From positions 1 through 21,360 of the forward strand of contig CABSFC010000041.1 of the NCBI GenBank assembly GCA_902476875.1: a DNA stretch of 21,360 bases. Reading direction: 5' to 3'. The notes under the pieces are model-generated. The model made no database searches, was not told the origin of the DNA, and saw only the letters and a list, made by a program, of their open reading frames with translations. The translations under genes and the position numbers were made by a program. Below, piece after piece: positions 14,801 to 21,296 of this stretch; positions within the stretch are counted from its first letter, which is position 1, and each line of letters opens with the position of its first letter. The DNA comes from an uncultured Oscillibacter sp. Its GTDB lineage: Bacteria > Bacillota > Clostridia > Oscillospirales > Oscillospiraceae.

Positions 14801-15583
14801 TCCTCCGGCGGCTCTTCCGGCAGCGCCTCCTCCGGCTACCCTGTCAGCGTCTCCAGCACCAAGAACGGCACGGTGACCGCCAGCCCCAGGAGCGCCAACA
14901 AGGGCGCCACCGTGACCCTCACCGTGAAGCCCGGCAGCGGCTATGAGCTGGACAGCCTGACCGTCACCGACAAGAACGGCGACACCGTGAAGCTGACCCG
15001 CAAGAGCGACACCAAGTACACCTTCACCATGCCCGCCTCCAAGGTCACCGTTGAGGCCGCTTTCGCCAAGACCGAGGAGACCCCGGAGCGCCGCTTCACC
15101 GACGTGCCCGGCGGCTACTGGGCCGAGACCGAGATCAACTGGGCCGCCGAAAACGGCTATATCAACGGCAACACGGCCACGACCTACAACCCCGAGGCCC
15201 CCGTGACCCGCCAGCAGCTGTGGACGATCCTGGCCCGCCTGTCCGGCCAGCGCCCCGCCGACTTCGTGGAGGCCAGGGCCTGGGCCGTGGAGAACGGCGT
15301 CTCCGACGGCACCAATCCCGGCGTTTCCGTCTCCCGCCAGCAGCTGGTGACCATCCTGCACCGCTGGGCGCGGAAGATGGGCTACAGCGTCAGCGGCGCC
15401 GCCGACCTGACGGCTTATCCCGACCACGCCAGCGTGGCCTCCTACGCCGAGGTCCCCATGAGCTGGTCCGTGGCAAACGGCATTGTGGGCGGCACGGCCC
15501 AGGGCACCCTGAACCCCGCCGGCGCCACCACCCGCGCACAGTTCGCGGTCATCCTGTACCGCTTCTGGGCCAATATCGCGTAA
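11885..15583 (+). CDS. Large secreted surface protein with beta-helix-like region, InlB-type repeat domain and three SLH domains
   Basis: The 1,232-residue protein begins with a Sec signal peptide (MRKNRFLAALLALVMAMSLL; likely cleavage after AFA at 26). Eight 8-residue repeats of GTLVPQET type span 39-102. From about 110 to 690 there is an Asn/Gly/Thr-rich parallel-beta-helix-like region. Starts of the form YxTLQxA or YLTIEQA recur at about 121, 372 and 888. A Pro/Thr then Gly/Ser linker (about 954-983) precedes a divergent InlB B-repeat-like domain (about 985-1062). Three S-layer-homology domains follow from 1071 (FTDVPGGYWAE), with TRQQ, SRQQ and TRAQ anchor motifs. The SLH set should attach it to pyruvylated wall polymer, displaying the beta-helix as an adhesin or glycan-binding surface. 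The middle is visibly AT-richer than both ends. Ligand unknown. Confidence 0.92.
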   Translation: MRKNRFLAALLALVMAMSLLPTAAFADETLGDTPPAQEETVVQQEDGTLVPQETGTLVPQETGTLVPQEDGTLVPQETGTLVPQETGTLVPQETETIVPQDNDIVLLADGGSVAKVGNTEYATLQAAAANATAGDTITLIDNISNPIPIDNADHAAITISLPAGVTLDGDGHTISGDVSINVNAAGGTIQNVKFVDIHNSAIPKDDDSSKYGFVNKVGTLTAIYGRGLSGKMTVTNCTFDGFDWEAIQITPVAGAEIVITDNTFTAKNTQPVRNIHVESSSTNVDFSATITRNKFYNGSVLKETALEVYCAKSPDKLKLSGNYIDNPIGVCVITGSSWYNYNPDLAIPFANADFTEEIYPAVKSGSGNYFYYLTIEQAINEGVTSIKLAKNVNENITIPSGKTITLDDGGYTLDGTITNNGTLKIASGGPYELSKISNNGTVTISGGTFTTEPPAAWIADGYMVQPEEDTGNYKVVLMDDTAAQAAGYVARYALATATYRQYYKTLAAGFAETSTLYLLANVKENAERSGDITLHCAGYTFTGSLDSGSKTLKIYDGTAVLDNIICGAFYAGYSGGAADVTVKDGNAAANMAITVNKNSKLTIEGGTYSGKISLKDATSSLTINGGYFTDDPSKYLGAGKTAVSGSYSVNGKTYQYYVTDATVADVEMAVAEGETGVGDTTPDVANNENGVTAETLKEDAAKIKATNGLIEQATEKLSTLTAETTKEQAVEELGDKYNDETNTITIVAEPYLAVEVKSYEETTVDETTTNKALTVGITAMYNIKATTGDPTKSEGEDGAMTEDNTVLLETKEMSVSDPVTLSIPLPAGFVSDASDQVYVQHKGYEYDTTISGDATNGFTATFTNPHGFSDFVLTTTSTAVAQIGETKYTSLQSAVDAVEDDGTIDVLTAEQSAQVNAPKSFTLIGDGANTASITAASGYDLVKSGDNTYTVTAKQPVTPVTPVTPSNPGSSGSSGGSSGSASSGYPVSVSSTKNGTVTASPRSANKGATVTLTVKPGSGYELDSLTVTDKNGDTVKLTRKSDTKYTFTMPASKVTVEAAFAKTEETPERRFTDVPGGYWAETEINWAAENGYINGNTATTYNPEAPVTRQQLWTILARLSGQRPADFVEARAWAVENGVSDGTNPGVSVSRQQLVTILHRWARKMGYSVSGAADLTAYPDHASVASYAEVPMSWSVANGIVGGTAQGTLNPAGATTRAQFAVILYRFWANIA
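11999..12190 (+). repeat. Eight tandem 24-bp repeats inside the SLH protein gene
   Basis: The units start at 11999, 12023, 12047, 12071, 12095, 12119, 12143 and 12167. The six central units are identical except for the last bases of the unit at 12071 (GAGGAC instead of GAGACC); the first and last units are degenerate. Each central unit contains the self-complementary GGGACG-CT-CGTCCC. The repeat keeps the reading frame, so copy number can change without breaking the gene. Confidence 0.93.
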
Positions 15584-15593
15584 CACCGCAACG

Positions 15594-15622
15594 GGGCCCC
15601 CGGCCAGACCGGGGGCCCTTTT
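15594..15622 (+). terminator. Intrinsic terminator of the SLH protein gene
   Basis: GGGCCCCCGG (15594-15603) pairs with 15609-15618 around a 5-base loop and is followed by TTTT. It starts 10 bp after the stop codon. Confidence 0.85.
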
Positions 15623-15646
15623 ACGCGCCGCCGGGGAAAAGCGCCC

Positions 15647-15675
15647 TTGACAGCGGCGGCGGGATTCCATAAAAT
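15647..15675 (+). promoter_or_regulatory. Sigma-A promoter of malQ
   Basis: A perfect TTGACA (15647-15652) lies 17 bp before TAAAAT (15670-15675), 36 bp before the GTG start. Confidence 0.8.
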
Positions 15676-15710
15676 AGAACAGAAATTTGTGTGAAGAGGA
15701 GAGACCCAGC

Positions 15711-17186
15711 GTGATCAAACGTTCAGCCGGCATCTTGCTGCCGATCTTTTCCCTGCCCTCCCCCTACGGCATTGGCTCCCTGGGCGCCGGGGCCCGGGCG
15801 TTCGCGGACTTCCTCCACGACGCGGGCCAGTCCTGGTGGCAGATCCTGCCCGTGGGGCCCACCGGGGCGGGGAATTCGCCCTATACCAGCGCGTCCACCT
15901 TCGCGGGCAACCCGCTCTTTCTCGACCTGGAGGCCCTGGCGGAGGACGGCCTGCTGGACCGGGCCGACCTGGCCGCCGCCCGCCTCCCCGCCGCGGACAA
16001 GATCGATTACGACGCTGTCTACGCGGTCCGGGAGCCCCTGCTGCGCAAGGCGTTTTCCCGGCTCAGCGGCGAAAAGGCCCAGGCGGTGCGGACCTTTGCC
16101 GACAACACCCCCTGGCTGAAGGAGTACGCCCTGTTCCGGGCAGCCAAGACTCGTTTCCAGGGCCGGGCCTGGTACGACTGGCCCGACGAGGCCCTGCGCC
16201 GCCACGAGAGCGCCGCCGTGGAGCGCTGGCGGGTGGAGCTGGCGGAGGACGTGGCTTTCCACGAGACCGTGCAGTACTGGTTCTTCACCCAGTGGGAGGC
16301 GCTGAAGAAGTACGTCAACGCCCTGGACATCAAGATCATCGGCGACCTGCCCATCTATGTCTCTCTGGACTCCTCCGACGTGTGGGCTGAGCGGCGGGAA
16401 TTCCTGCTGGACAGCCAGGGGCGGCCCAGCAAGGTGGCGGGCGTGCCGCCGGACTACTTCTCCGAGGACGGCCAGCTGTGGGGCAACCCGCTGTACGACT
16501 GGAAGACCATGAAGCAAAACGGCTTCGGCTGGTGGATCCGCCGGGTGGAGGGCGCGTCCAAGCTGTTTGACGCCATCCGCATCGACCACTTCCGGGGGCT
16601 GGAGAGCTACTGGGCCGTCCCGGCGGAGTCCGAGACCGCCAAGACCGGCCAGTGGGAGAAGGGGCCGGGCATGGACCTGCTGCGGGTGCTGACCAGCTGG
16701 TTCCCCCAGATCACCTACATCGCGGAGGATTTGGGGCTGCTGACCGACGCGGTCCACGACCTGCGGAACGAGTCGGGCCTGCCGGGCATGAAGGTGCTGG
16801 AGTTCGCGTTCTCCGGGCCGGACAACGCATATCTGCCCCACAACCACCAGAAAAACTGCATCTGCTACACCGGCACCCACGACAACGACACCGCCGTGGG
16901 CTGGTATGCCCACGCCGGGAAAGAGGAGCGGGCCTTTGTGGAGCGGTACCTGGGCGTCTCCGGCGCGGAGGACGTCCGGCGGGCCCTGCTGCGCTGCGGC
17001 CAGGGCAGTGTGGCGCGGCTGTTCGTGGCCCAGATGCAGGACTATCTGGGCCTGGGCAGCGAGGGGCGCATCAACGTCCCTGGCGTGGCGGACGGCAACT
17101 GGCAGTGGAGACTGCTGCCGGGGCAGACCGCCAAGGCGCTGGCAAAGGAGATCCGGGAGCTGACGCACACGTTTGGAAGGTGCTGA
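15711..17186 (+). CDS. malQ: 4-alpha-glucanotransferase (amylomaltase, GH77)
   Basis: The 491-residue protein is a full-length GH77 enzyme. It opens with RSAGILLPIFSLPSPYGIGS and contains WWQILPVGPTG and GDLPIYVSLDSSDVWA. The catalytic triad is visible: nucleophile Asp292 (IRIDHFRG), acid/base Glu339 (IAEDLG) and Asp391 (GTHDNDT). It transfers alpha-1,4-glucan segments between maltodextrins and releases glucose, in cytosolic maltose or glycogen metabolism. The GTG at 15711 is chosen because GAGGAGA lies 9 bp upstream and the family start aligns there; a TTG at 15687 is in frame but lies ahead of that site. It is a single-gene unit with its own promoter and terminator. Confidence 0.97.
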   Translation: MIKRSAGILLPIFSLPSPYGIGSLGAGARAFADFLHDAGQSWWQILPVGPTGAGNSPYTSASTFAGNPLFLDLEALAEDGLLDRADLAAARLPAADKIDYDAVYAVREPLLRKAFSRLSGEKAQAVRTFADNTPWLKEYALFRAAKTRFQGRAWYDWPDEALRRHESAAVERWRVELAEDVAFHETVQYWFFTQWEALKKYVNALDIKIIGDLPIYVSLDSSDVWAERREFLLDSQGRPSKVAGVPPDYFSEDGQLWGNPLYDWKTMKQNGFGWWIRRVEGASKLFDAIRIDHFRGLESYWAVPAESETAKTGQWEKGPGMDLLRVLTSWFPQITYIAEDLGLLTDAVHDLRNESGLPGMKVLEFAFSGPDNAYLPHNHQKNCICYTGTHDNDTAVGWYAHAGKEERAFVERYLGVSGAEDVRRALLRCGQGSVARLFVAQMQDYLGLGSEGRINVPGVADGNWQWRLLPGQTAKALAKEIRELTHTFGRC

Positions 17187-17196
17187 GAACACATGA

Positions 17197-17224
17197 AAAA
17201 CCGCCTCGGAAGAGGCGGTTTTTT
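17197..17224 (+). terminator. Intrinsic terminator of malQ
   Basis: CCGCCTC (17201-17207) pairs with GAGGCGG (17212-17218) around a GGAA loop, extended by flanking A and T runs, with six Ts after the stem. Confidence 0.9.
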
Positions 17225-17236
17225 CGGGAATATAAA

Positions 17237-17265
17237 TTGACGTTATTTTGTAGATATGGTATAAT
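17237..17265 (+). promoter_or_regulatory. Sigma-A promoter of the TM1266/ABC operon
   Basis: TTGACG (17237-17242) lies 17 bp before a perfect TATAAT (17260-17265). It lies 199 bp upstream of the first start codon, so a long untranslated leader is made. Confidence 0.85.
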
Positions 17266-17321
17266 GCAGCCGTTCGCGGGAAGAAAGCTCTGACCGCCGG
17301 ACGCCACAATTCATTCTGCCG

Positions 17322-17352
17322 TTCTGATGGCGAGGGAGGACCCGAGCCAGAA
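17322..17352 (+). ncRNA. Structured hairpin in the TM1266/ABC leader, candidate cis-regulatory RNA
   Basis: The stem reads TTCT, a GAT bulge, GGC, GA, GGG, loop AGGA, CCC, GA, GCC, AGAA. The two GA steps face each other as an internal loop that could form tandem sheared G-A pairs, and a 3-base bulge sits on one side. This is typical of folded regulatory RNA rather than of chance pairing. I match it to no riboswitch class that I know. Confidence 0.45.
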
Positions 17353-17403
17353 GCTGGAAGAGACCGGCGCAGAGAAGACCTGCGTCCTGGAACGCTGTGC
17401 GCT

Positions 17404-17442
17404 CATCTCCTCCGCCGAACGGCGGGGGAGATGCTATTTTTT
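17404..17442 (+). terminator. Intrinsic terminator inside the leader of the TM1266/ABC operon (attenuator candidate)
   Basis: A 14-bp stem with one G-U pair (17404-17417 with 17420-17433) is followed by CTATTTTTT. It lies 145 to 180 bases after the predicted transcription start and 21 bp before the ATG at 17464, with no gene in between. Unless something prevents its folding, the operon should be switched off. Confidence 0.8.
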
Positions 17443-17463
17443 ACGAAGAGGGGGGAAACTGGT

Positions 17464-17724
17464 ATGGAGACCCGCGTGGCCGTGGTGGCCATCATCGTCC
17501 GGGAGGGCACCTCCGTGGCGGCCCTGAACGACCTGCTGCACCAGTATGGGCGGCATATTATCGGCCGGATGGGCGTACCCTATCATGCCCGGGGCGTCAA
17601 CATCATCAGCGTGGCCATGGACGCGCCCGCCGACGCGATTTCCGCCCTGTCAGGCAAGATCGGGCGGTTGCCGGGCATCACGGCCAAGACCGTGTACGCG
17701 CCGGAGGACGCTTTGGACAAGTAG
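17464..17724 (+). CDS. TM1266-family protein, putative iron-only hydrogenase system regulator
   Basis: The 86-residue protein has the ferredoxin-like (ACT/NikR C-terminal-like) layout of the TM1266 family. It has VAVVAIIVREGTSVAALNDL, then the conserved HQYGRHIIGRMGVPYHARG core and a last strand with IGRLPGITAKTVY. Length is normal. The family is usually found beside [FeFe]-hydrogenase maturation genes and its biochemistry is unproven. The start at 17464 follows a GGGGGG site; an in-frame ATG at 17431 lies inside the terminator stem and is rejected. It is the first gene of an operon with a NitT/TauT-type importer and sits behind an attenuator-like leader, which makes it a candidate sensor or regulator of that uptake. 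Confidence 0.9.
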   Translation: METRVAVVAIIVREGTSVAALNDLLHQYGRHIIGRMGVPYHARGVNIISVAMDAPADAISALSGKIGRLPGITAKTVYAPEDALDK

Positions 17725-17774
17725 AATTTTGGGGGCGTGATGTCCCGCAAATCGGATGAAAAGAGGAAACAACG

Positions 17775-18818
17775 ATGAAACTGCTGAAAAAGAATCTGGC
17801 GCTGCTGCTGGCGCTGCTGTTGACGCTGTCCCTGGCCGGGTGCGGTCAGAAGACGGACGCCGCCGAAGAGCCTGACGCGCCGGAGGTGGAGGAACCCGCG
17901 GCGCCGGAGGAGACCTTTGATCCCGCGAGCTACGCCGTCGCGGCCCTGAAGGGCCCCACCGCCATGGGCCTGGTGAAGCTGATGCGGGACGCTGAAAACG
18001 GCGAGACCGGCGGGAACACCTACGAATTCACTCTGGCCGCCGCGGCCGACGAGGTGACGCCCGCCCTCATCAAGGGCGACCTGGACATGGCCTGCGTGCC
18101 CGCCAATTTGGCGGCGACGCTGTACCAGAAGACCGAGGGAGAGATCGTGACCCTGGCGGTGAACACCCTGGGCGTCATCTATATCGTGGAGAACGGCAAC
18201 GCCGTGGCGTCCATGGCCGATCTGGCGGGCCAGACCCTCGTGGCCGCCGGCAAGGGCAGCACCCCGGAGTACGCCCTGCGGTACCTCCTCAGTGAGAACG
18301 GCGTGGACCCGGACAGCGACGTGACCATCGACTGGAAGAGCGAGCACAGCGAGTGCGTCTCCGCCCTGGCTACCGGCGCGGCCACCATTGCCCTGCTGCC
18401 CCAGCCCTTTGTCACCGTGGCCCAGGGCAAGATCGAGAGCCTGCGGGTGGCCCTGGACCTGACGGAGGAGTGGGACGCCCTGGACAACGGCAGCGGCCTG
18501 ATCACAGGCGTCGTCGTGGCCCGGAAAGCCGTGGTGGAGGAGAACCCCGCCGCCGTGGACAGCTTCCTGGAGGACTACGCCGCCTCCGTGGCCTGGGTGA
18601 ACGAAAACCCCGCCGACGCGGCGCGGCTGATCGTGGACTGCGGCATCCTGGAGAGCGCCACCATGGCGGAGAAAGCCCTGCCCTACTGCAACATCGTCTG
18701 CATCACCGGCGGCGAGATGCGGGAGAAGCTCTCCGGCTACCTCCAGGTGCTCTTTGACGCGGAGCCCGCCTCCGTGGGCGGCGCGCTGCCGGAGGATGAT
18801 TTCTACTATGGAGCGTGA
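17775..18818 (+). CDS. ABC transporter substrate-binding lipoprotein, NitT/TauT (NMT1/THI5-like) family
   Basis: The 347-residue protein has a lipoprotein signal peptide with lipobox LAGC (Cys23). An acidic, Pro/Glu-rich spacer to about residue 50 is followed by a two-lobed binding domain. Family features include ALIKGDLDMACVPANLAATL, the hinge-like GSTPEYALRYLLSENG and a WVNENPADAARLIV helix. The ligand could be a sulfonate, nitrate, thiamine precursor or another small molecule and cannot be told from sequence. The ATG at 17775 follows AGAGGA, 50 bp after the TM1266 gene. A strong hairpin without T-run separates it from the permease gene, which would let the binding protein be made in excess. 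Confidence 0.9.
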   Translation: MKLLKKNLALLLALLLTLSLAGCGQKTDAAEEPDAPEVEEPAAPEETFDPASYAVAALKGPTAMGLVKLMRDAENGETGGNTYEFTLAAAADEVTPALIKGDLDMACVPANLAATLYQKTEGEIVTLAVNTLGVIYIVENGNAVASMADLAGQTLVAAGKGSTPEYALRYLLSENGVDPDSDVTIDWKSEHSECVSALATGAATIALLPQPFVTVAQGKIESLRVALDLTEEWDALDNGSGLITGVVVARKAVVEENPAAVDSFLEDYAASVAWVNENPADAARLIVDCGILESATMAEKALPYCNIVCITGGEMREKLSGYLQVLFDAEPASVGGALPEDDFYYGA

Positions 18819-18851
18819 GGGGCTTCCCCTAAAGTCCTGACCGCAAACGGT

Positions 18852-18881
18852 GCCCTCTTCCGCCCGCGGGCGGAGGAGGGC
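18852..18881 (+). promoter_or_regulatory. Intercistronic hairpin between binding protein and permease genes
   Basis: A 14-bp stem with one G-U pair (18852-18865 with 18868-18881) has no T-run after it. Such hairpins often protect the upstream message end after processing and so favour the binding protein over the membrane components. Confidence 0.55.
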
Positions 18882-18919
18882 GGCCCACATCCAGCCACAG
18901 ACAGAAGGAGGGACGGCTG

Positions 18920-19684
18920 ATGGAAAAGGGGGAAAACCGCATCCGCCCCTGGGCGGTGGCGGTGTGGCTGCTGGTATGGCAGGGGGGCAGCATGGCGCTG
19001 GCGGCGGCCTACCCCCACGGGCACCTGCTGCTGGCGTCCCCCGTGGACGCCCTGCTGCGCCTGGGGGAGCTGATCGGCACCGCCGCATTCTGGCGGGCGG
19101 TGGGGGGCTCCGCGCTGCGCATTTTCGGCGGCTTTCTGCTCTCCTGCCTGCTGGCGGTGGCGCTGGCGGCGCTGGCGGCCCGGTTCCGGCGCCTGCGGGA
19201 GCTGCTGGCGCCTCTGGTGGCGGCGGTGAAGGCCGTGCCGGTGGTGTCCTTCATCATTCTGGCCCTGGTGTGGCTGGACAGTGAGGACCTGCCGCTGTTC
19301 ATCTCGGCGCTGATGGTGTTCCCGCCGGTGTACTTAAACGTCCTGACGGGCATCGCCGGCGCGGACAGGAAGCTTCTGGAGATGGCCCGGGTGTTCCGGG
19401 TGCCGTTTTCGCGGCAGCTGCGGAGCATCTGGCTGCCCCAGGTGCTGCCCTGCTTCCGCACGGCGGTCTCTCTGGGCCTGGGGCTTTGCTGGAAGGCGGG
19501 CGTGGCGGCGGAGGTCATCGGCCTGCCCGCCGGGACCATCGGCGAGCGGTTGTACACCGCCAAGGTGTACTTCATGACGCCGGACCTGTTCGCCTGGACC
19601 GCCGTTATCGTGGCGGTGTCCGTGGTGTTTGAAAAGGTGTTTCTGGGGCTGGTGGACGTGTTGGTGAGAAAGGCGGGGGGCTGA
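18920..19684 (+). CDS. ABC transporter permease, NitT/TauT type
   Basis: The 254-residue protein has six predicted membrane segments and the conserved EAA-type loop near residues 155-180 (EMARVFRVPFSRQLRSIWLP) that docks on the ATPase. This is the layout of SsuC/TauC/ThiX-like permeases. The ATG at 18920 follows AAGGAGGG at 7 bp. Its TGA overlaps the ATPase ATG (TGATG), so the two are translationally coupled. It forms the channel for the upstream binding protein. Confidence 0.93.
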   Translation: MEKGENRIRPWAVAVWLLVWQGGSMALAAAYPHGHLLLASPVDALLRLGELIGTAAFWRAVGGSALRIFGGFLLSCLLAVALAALAARFRRLRELLAPLVAAVKAVPVVSFIILALVWLDSEDLPLFISALMVFPPVYLNVLTGIAGADRKLLEMARVFRVPFSRQLRSIWLPQVLPCFRTAVSLGLGLCWKAGVAAEVIGLPAGTIGERLYTAKVYFMTPDLFAWTAVIVAVSVVFEKVFLGLVDVLVRKAGG

Positions 19685-20253
19685 TGGAGCTGCGTGTGGA
19701 AAACCTGTGCAAGAGCTACAACGGCGTGCCGGTGCTGCAAAACGTGTCCTTCACGGCGGGGAACGGCGTTACCTGCGTCATGGCCCCCTCCGGGGCGGGC
19801 AAGACCACGCTGCTGCGCATCCTGCTGGGCCTGGAGCGCCCCGACGGCGGCGCCGTGTCCGGAGCGGAGGGCTGCCGCTGGGCCGCTGTGTTCCAGGAGG
19901 ACCGCCTGCTGGAGCACCTGGACGCCATGGACAACCTGCGCTTCGTCCTGGGGCGGGGACTGGATGTGCCAAAGGCCTCCGCCCTGTTGGAGGAGCTGGG
20001 TCTGGGGGATGTGGGGGAAAAGCCCGTCCGGGTGTTTTCCGGCGGCATGAAGCGCCGTCTGGCCCTGGCCCGGGCGCTGCTTGCGGCCTCCGACGCCCTG
20101 GCCCTGGACGAGCCCTTCGCCGGTCTGGACGGGGAGAACCGGGAGCGGGCCATCGCCTGCGTCCGCCGGGCCGGGGCGGAAAAGCCCGTTTTGTTGGTGA
20201 CCCACGACGCGGGGGACGCCGTGGGCCTTGCTGCGAAAATTTTCCGGTTGTGA
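19684..20253 (+). CDS. ABC transporter ATP-binding protein, NitT/TauT type, short
   Basis: The 189-residue protein has Walker A APSGAGKTT (34-42), Q-loop at Gln71, signature FSGGMKRR (118-125), Walker B ALALDEPF (138-145) and H-loop His174. All nucleotide-binding motifs are intact. It is about 50 residues shorter than usual SsuB/TauB-type ATPases: the helical subdomain and the C-terminal tail are trimmed, and the protein ends just after the switch region. It should power the permease encoded by the overlapping upstream gene. No terminator is seen at once downstream. Confidence 0.93.
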   Translation: MELRVENLCKSYNGVPVLQNVSFTAGNGVTCVMAPSGAGKTTLLRILLGLERPDGGAVSGAEGCRWAAVFQEDRLLEHLDAMDNLRFVLGRGLDVPKASALLEELGLGDVGEKPVRVFSGGMKRRLALARALLAASDALALDEPFAGLDGENRERAIACVRRAGAEKPVLLVTHDAGDAVGLAAKIFRL

Positions 20254-20276
20254 GCGGGGACCGGCTGTGGTATAGT
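20248..20276 (+). promoter_or_regulatory. Upstream candidate promoter of the DegV-family gene
   Basis: TTGTGA (20248-20253) lies 17 bp before TATAGT (20271-20276), which also has a TG extension. The -35 overlaps the last codons of the ATPase gene. A TTGCA/TGCAA inverted repeat (20280-20284 and 20290-20294) sits at the expected start. Confidence 0.5.
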
Positions 20277-20334
20277 AAATTGCATATTTTGCAAAAATAT
20301 AACGGATTCTTCACTGGTATTCCACGGTGAGCCG

Positions 20335-20343
20335 TGATATAAT
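20335..20343 (+). promoter_or_regulatory. Downstream extended -10 promoter of the DegV-family gene
   Basis: TGATATAAT is a perfect -10 with TG extension, 74 bp before the ATG at 20418. No good -35 is seen. Confidence 0.5.
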
Positions 20344-20417
20344 CAACCGGATTGAGAAAGCCTCCGCCCTCTGGCGGGAATCACATACGGCCCGCCGGGG
20401 CCGGAAGGAGAACATAC

Positions 20418-21251
20418 ATGATCAAGATTACCACGGACAGCACCTGCGATCTGCCGGCCTGGCTGCTGGAAAAGCACAACATTTCCGTCATCCCCCTGGG
20501 CATCGTCAAGGGCGGCAGACTGTATCAGGACGGCGTCAACATCCGCACCACGGACATCGCCGCCCACGTGGACGCCGGCGGCGAGATCACCACCACCAAC
20601 GCCGTCAACATCGCGGACTACGAGACGCTGTTCCGGGAGGAGATCCGCAAATATGACGCGGTCGTCCACATCAACATCGGCGTCGGCTTTTCCTGCTGCC
20701 ACCAGAACGCGCGCCTGGCGGCGGAGGAGATCCCGGGCGTCTACGTGGTGGACTCCGGCAACCTCTCCGCGGGCCACGGCATGCTGGTGCTGGCCGCCGC
20801 CGAGGCCGCCGAAGCGGGCAAGTCCGTGGGCGAGATCCTGACGCTGCTGGAGGATCTGGTACCCCGGCTGGAGATGAGCTTTGTGCTGGACCGGCTGGAC
20901 TATATGAAAAAGGGCGGCCGCTGCTCCGCCGTGACGGCGCTGGGGGCCAACCTGCTGAAGCTCCACCCCTGCATCGAGGTCATCGACGGCAAGATGACGG
21001 TGACGAAGAAGTACCGCGGCTCCATTGAGAAGGTGGTGGTGGACTACATCCGGGACCGGCTGACGGGCCGGACGGATATCGATACCCACCGGGCCATCCT
21101 GGTGGATACCTGCCCGGACGACGCCCTGGCGGGCCTGGTCCGGGACGCGGTGAAGAGCTGCTTCGAGGAGGTCGTGGAGACCAAGGCGGGCTGCACCATC
21201 TTCTGCCACAGCGGCAACAACACGCTGGGCATCGTGTTCCTGCGGAAATAA
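20418..21251 (+). CDS. DegV-family fatty-acid-binding protein
   Basis: The 277-residue protein shows the two-domain DegV fold: ITTDSTCDLP at the N-terminus, VVDSGNLSAGHGMLV near 105-120, LDRLDYMKKGGRCS near 155-168 and a closing CHSGNNTLG. DegV/FakB proteins bind a fatty acid and present it to the FakA kinase for phosphorylation. No fakA gene is in the window. The usual serine-rich head-group motif, of the form SSxLSGTxQ, is replaced by GVGFSCCHQNA, so ligand handling may differ. The ATG at 20418 follows AAGGAG; an upstream in-frame ATG at 20352 has no ribosome site. It is a single-gene unit with two candidate promoters and a terminator. Confidence 0.92.
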   Translation: MIKITTDSTCDLPAWLLEKHNISVIPLGIVKGGRLYQDGVNIRTTDIAAHVDAGGEITTTNAVNIADYETLFREEIRKYDAVVHINIGVGFSCCHQNARLAAEEIPGVYVVDSGNLSAGHGMLVLAAAEAAEAGKSVGEILTLLEDLVPRLEMSFVLDRLDYMKKGGRCSAVTALGANLLKLHPCIEVIDGKMTVTKKYRGSIEKVVVDYIRDRLTGRTDIDTHRAILVDTCPDDALAGLVRDAVKSCFEEVVETKAGCTIFCHSGNNTLGIVFLRK

Positions 21252-21260
21252 AGGATGAAC

Positions 21261-21296
21261 GGGCGGCCGTCACCGATGTGACAGCCGCCCTTATTT
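21261..21296 (+). terminator. Intrinsic terminator of the DegV-family gene
   Basis: A 13-bp stem with one C-A mismatch (21261-21273 with 21278-21290) closes a CGAT loop and is followed by TTATTT. The remaining 64 bp to the window edge show no supported feature. Confidence 0.8.

Noticed and set aside
13484..15733. A 749-codon minus-strand frame opposite the SLH protein
   Set aside because: Gly/Val/His-rich composition and no ribosome site or domain; the plus strand has clear SLH domains.
15723..17309. A 528-codon minus-strand frame opposite malQ
   Set aside because: malQ has an intact catalytic triad in the sense frame; the antisense frame has no recognisable motif.
17266..17463. T-box, TPP, fluoride or THF riboswitch in the leader
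   Set aside because: I looked for the conserved cores of these classes as I know them and did not find them; a covariance-model search would be decisive.
17327..17527. A 66-codon frame inside the TM1266 leader
   Set aside because: No ribosome site, it crosses the terminator hairpin and overlaps the TM1266 gene in another frame; the DNA is better explained as structured leader RNA.
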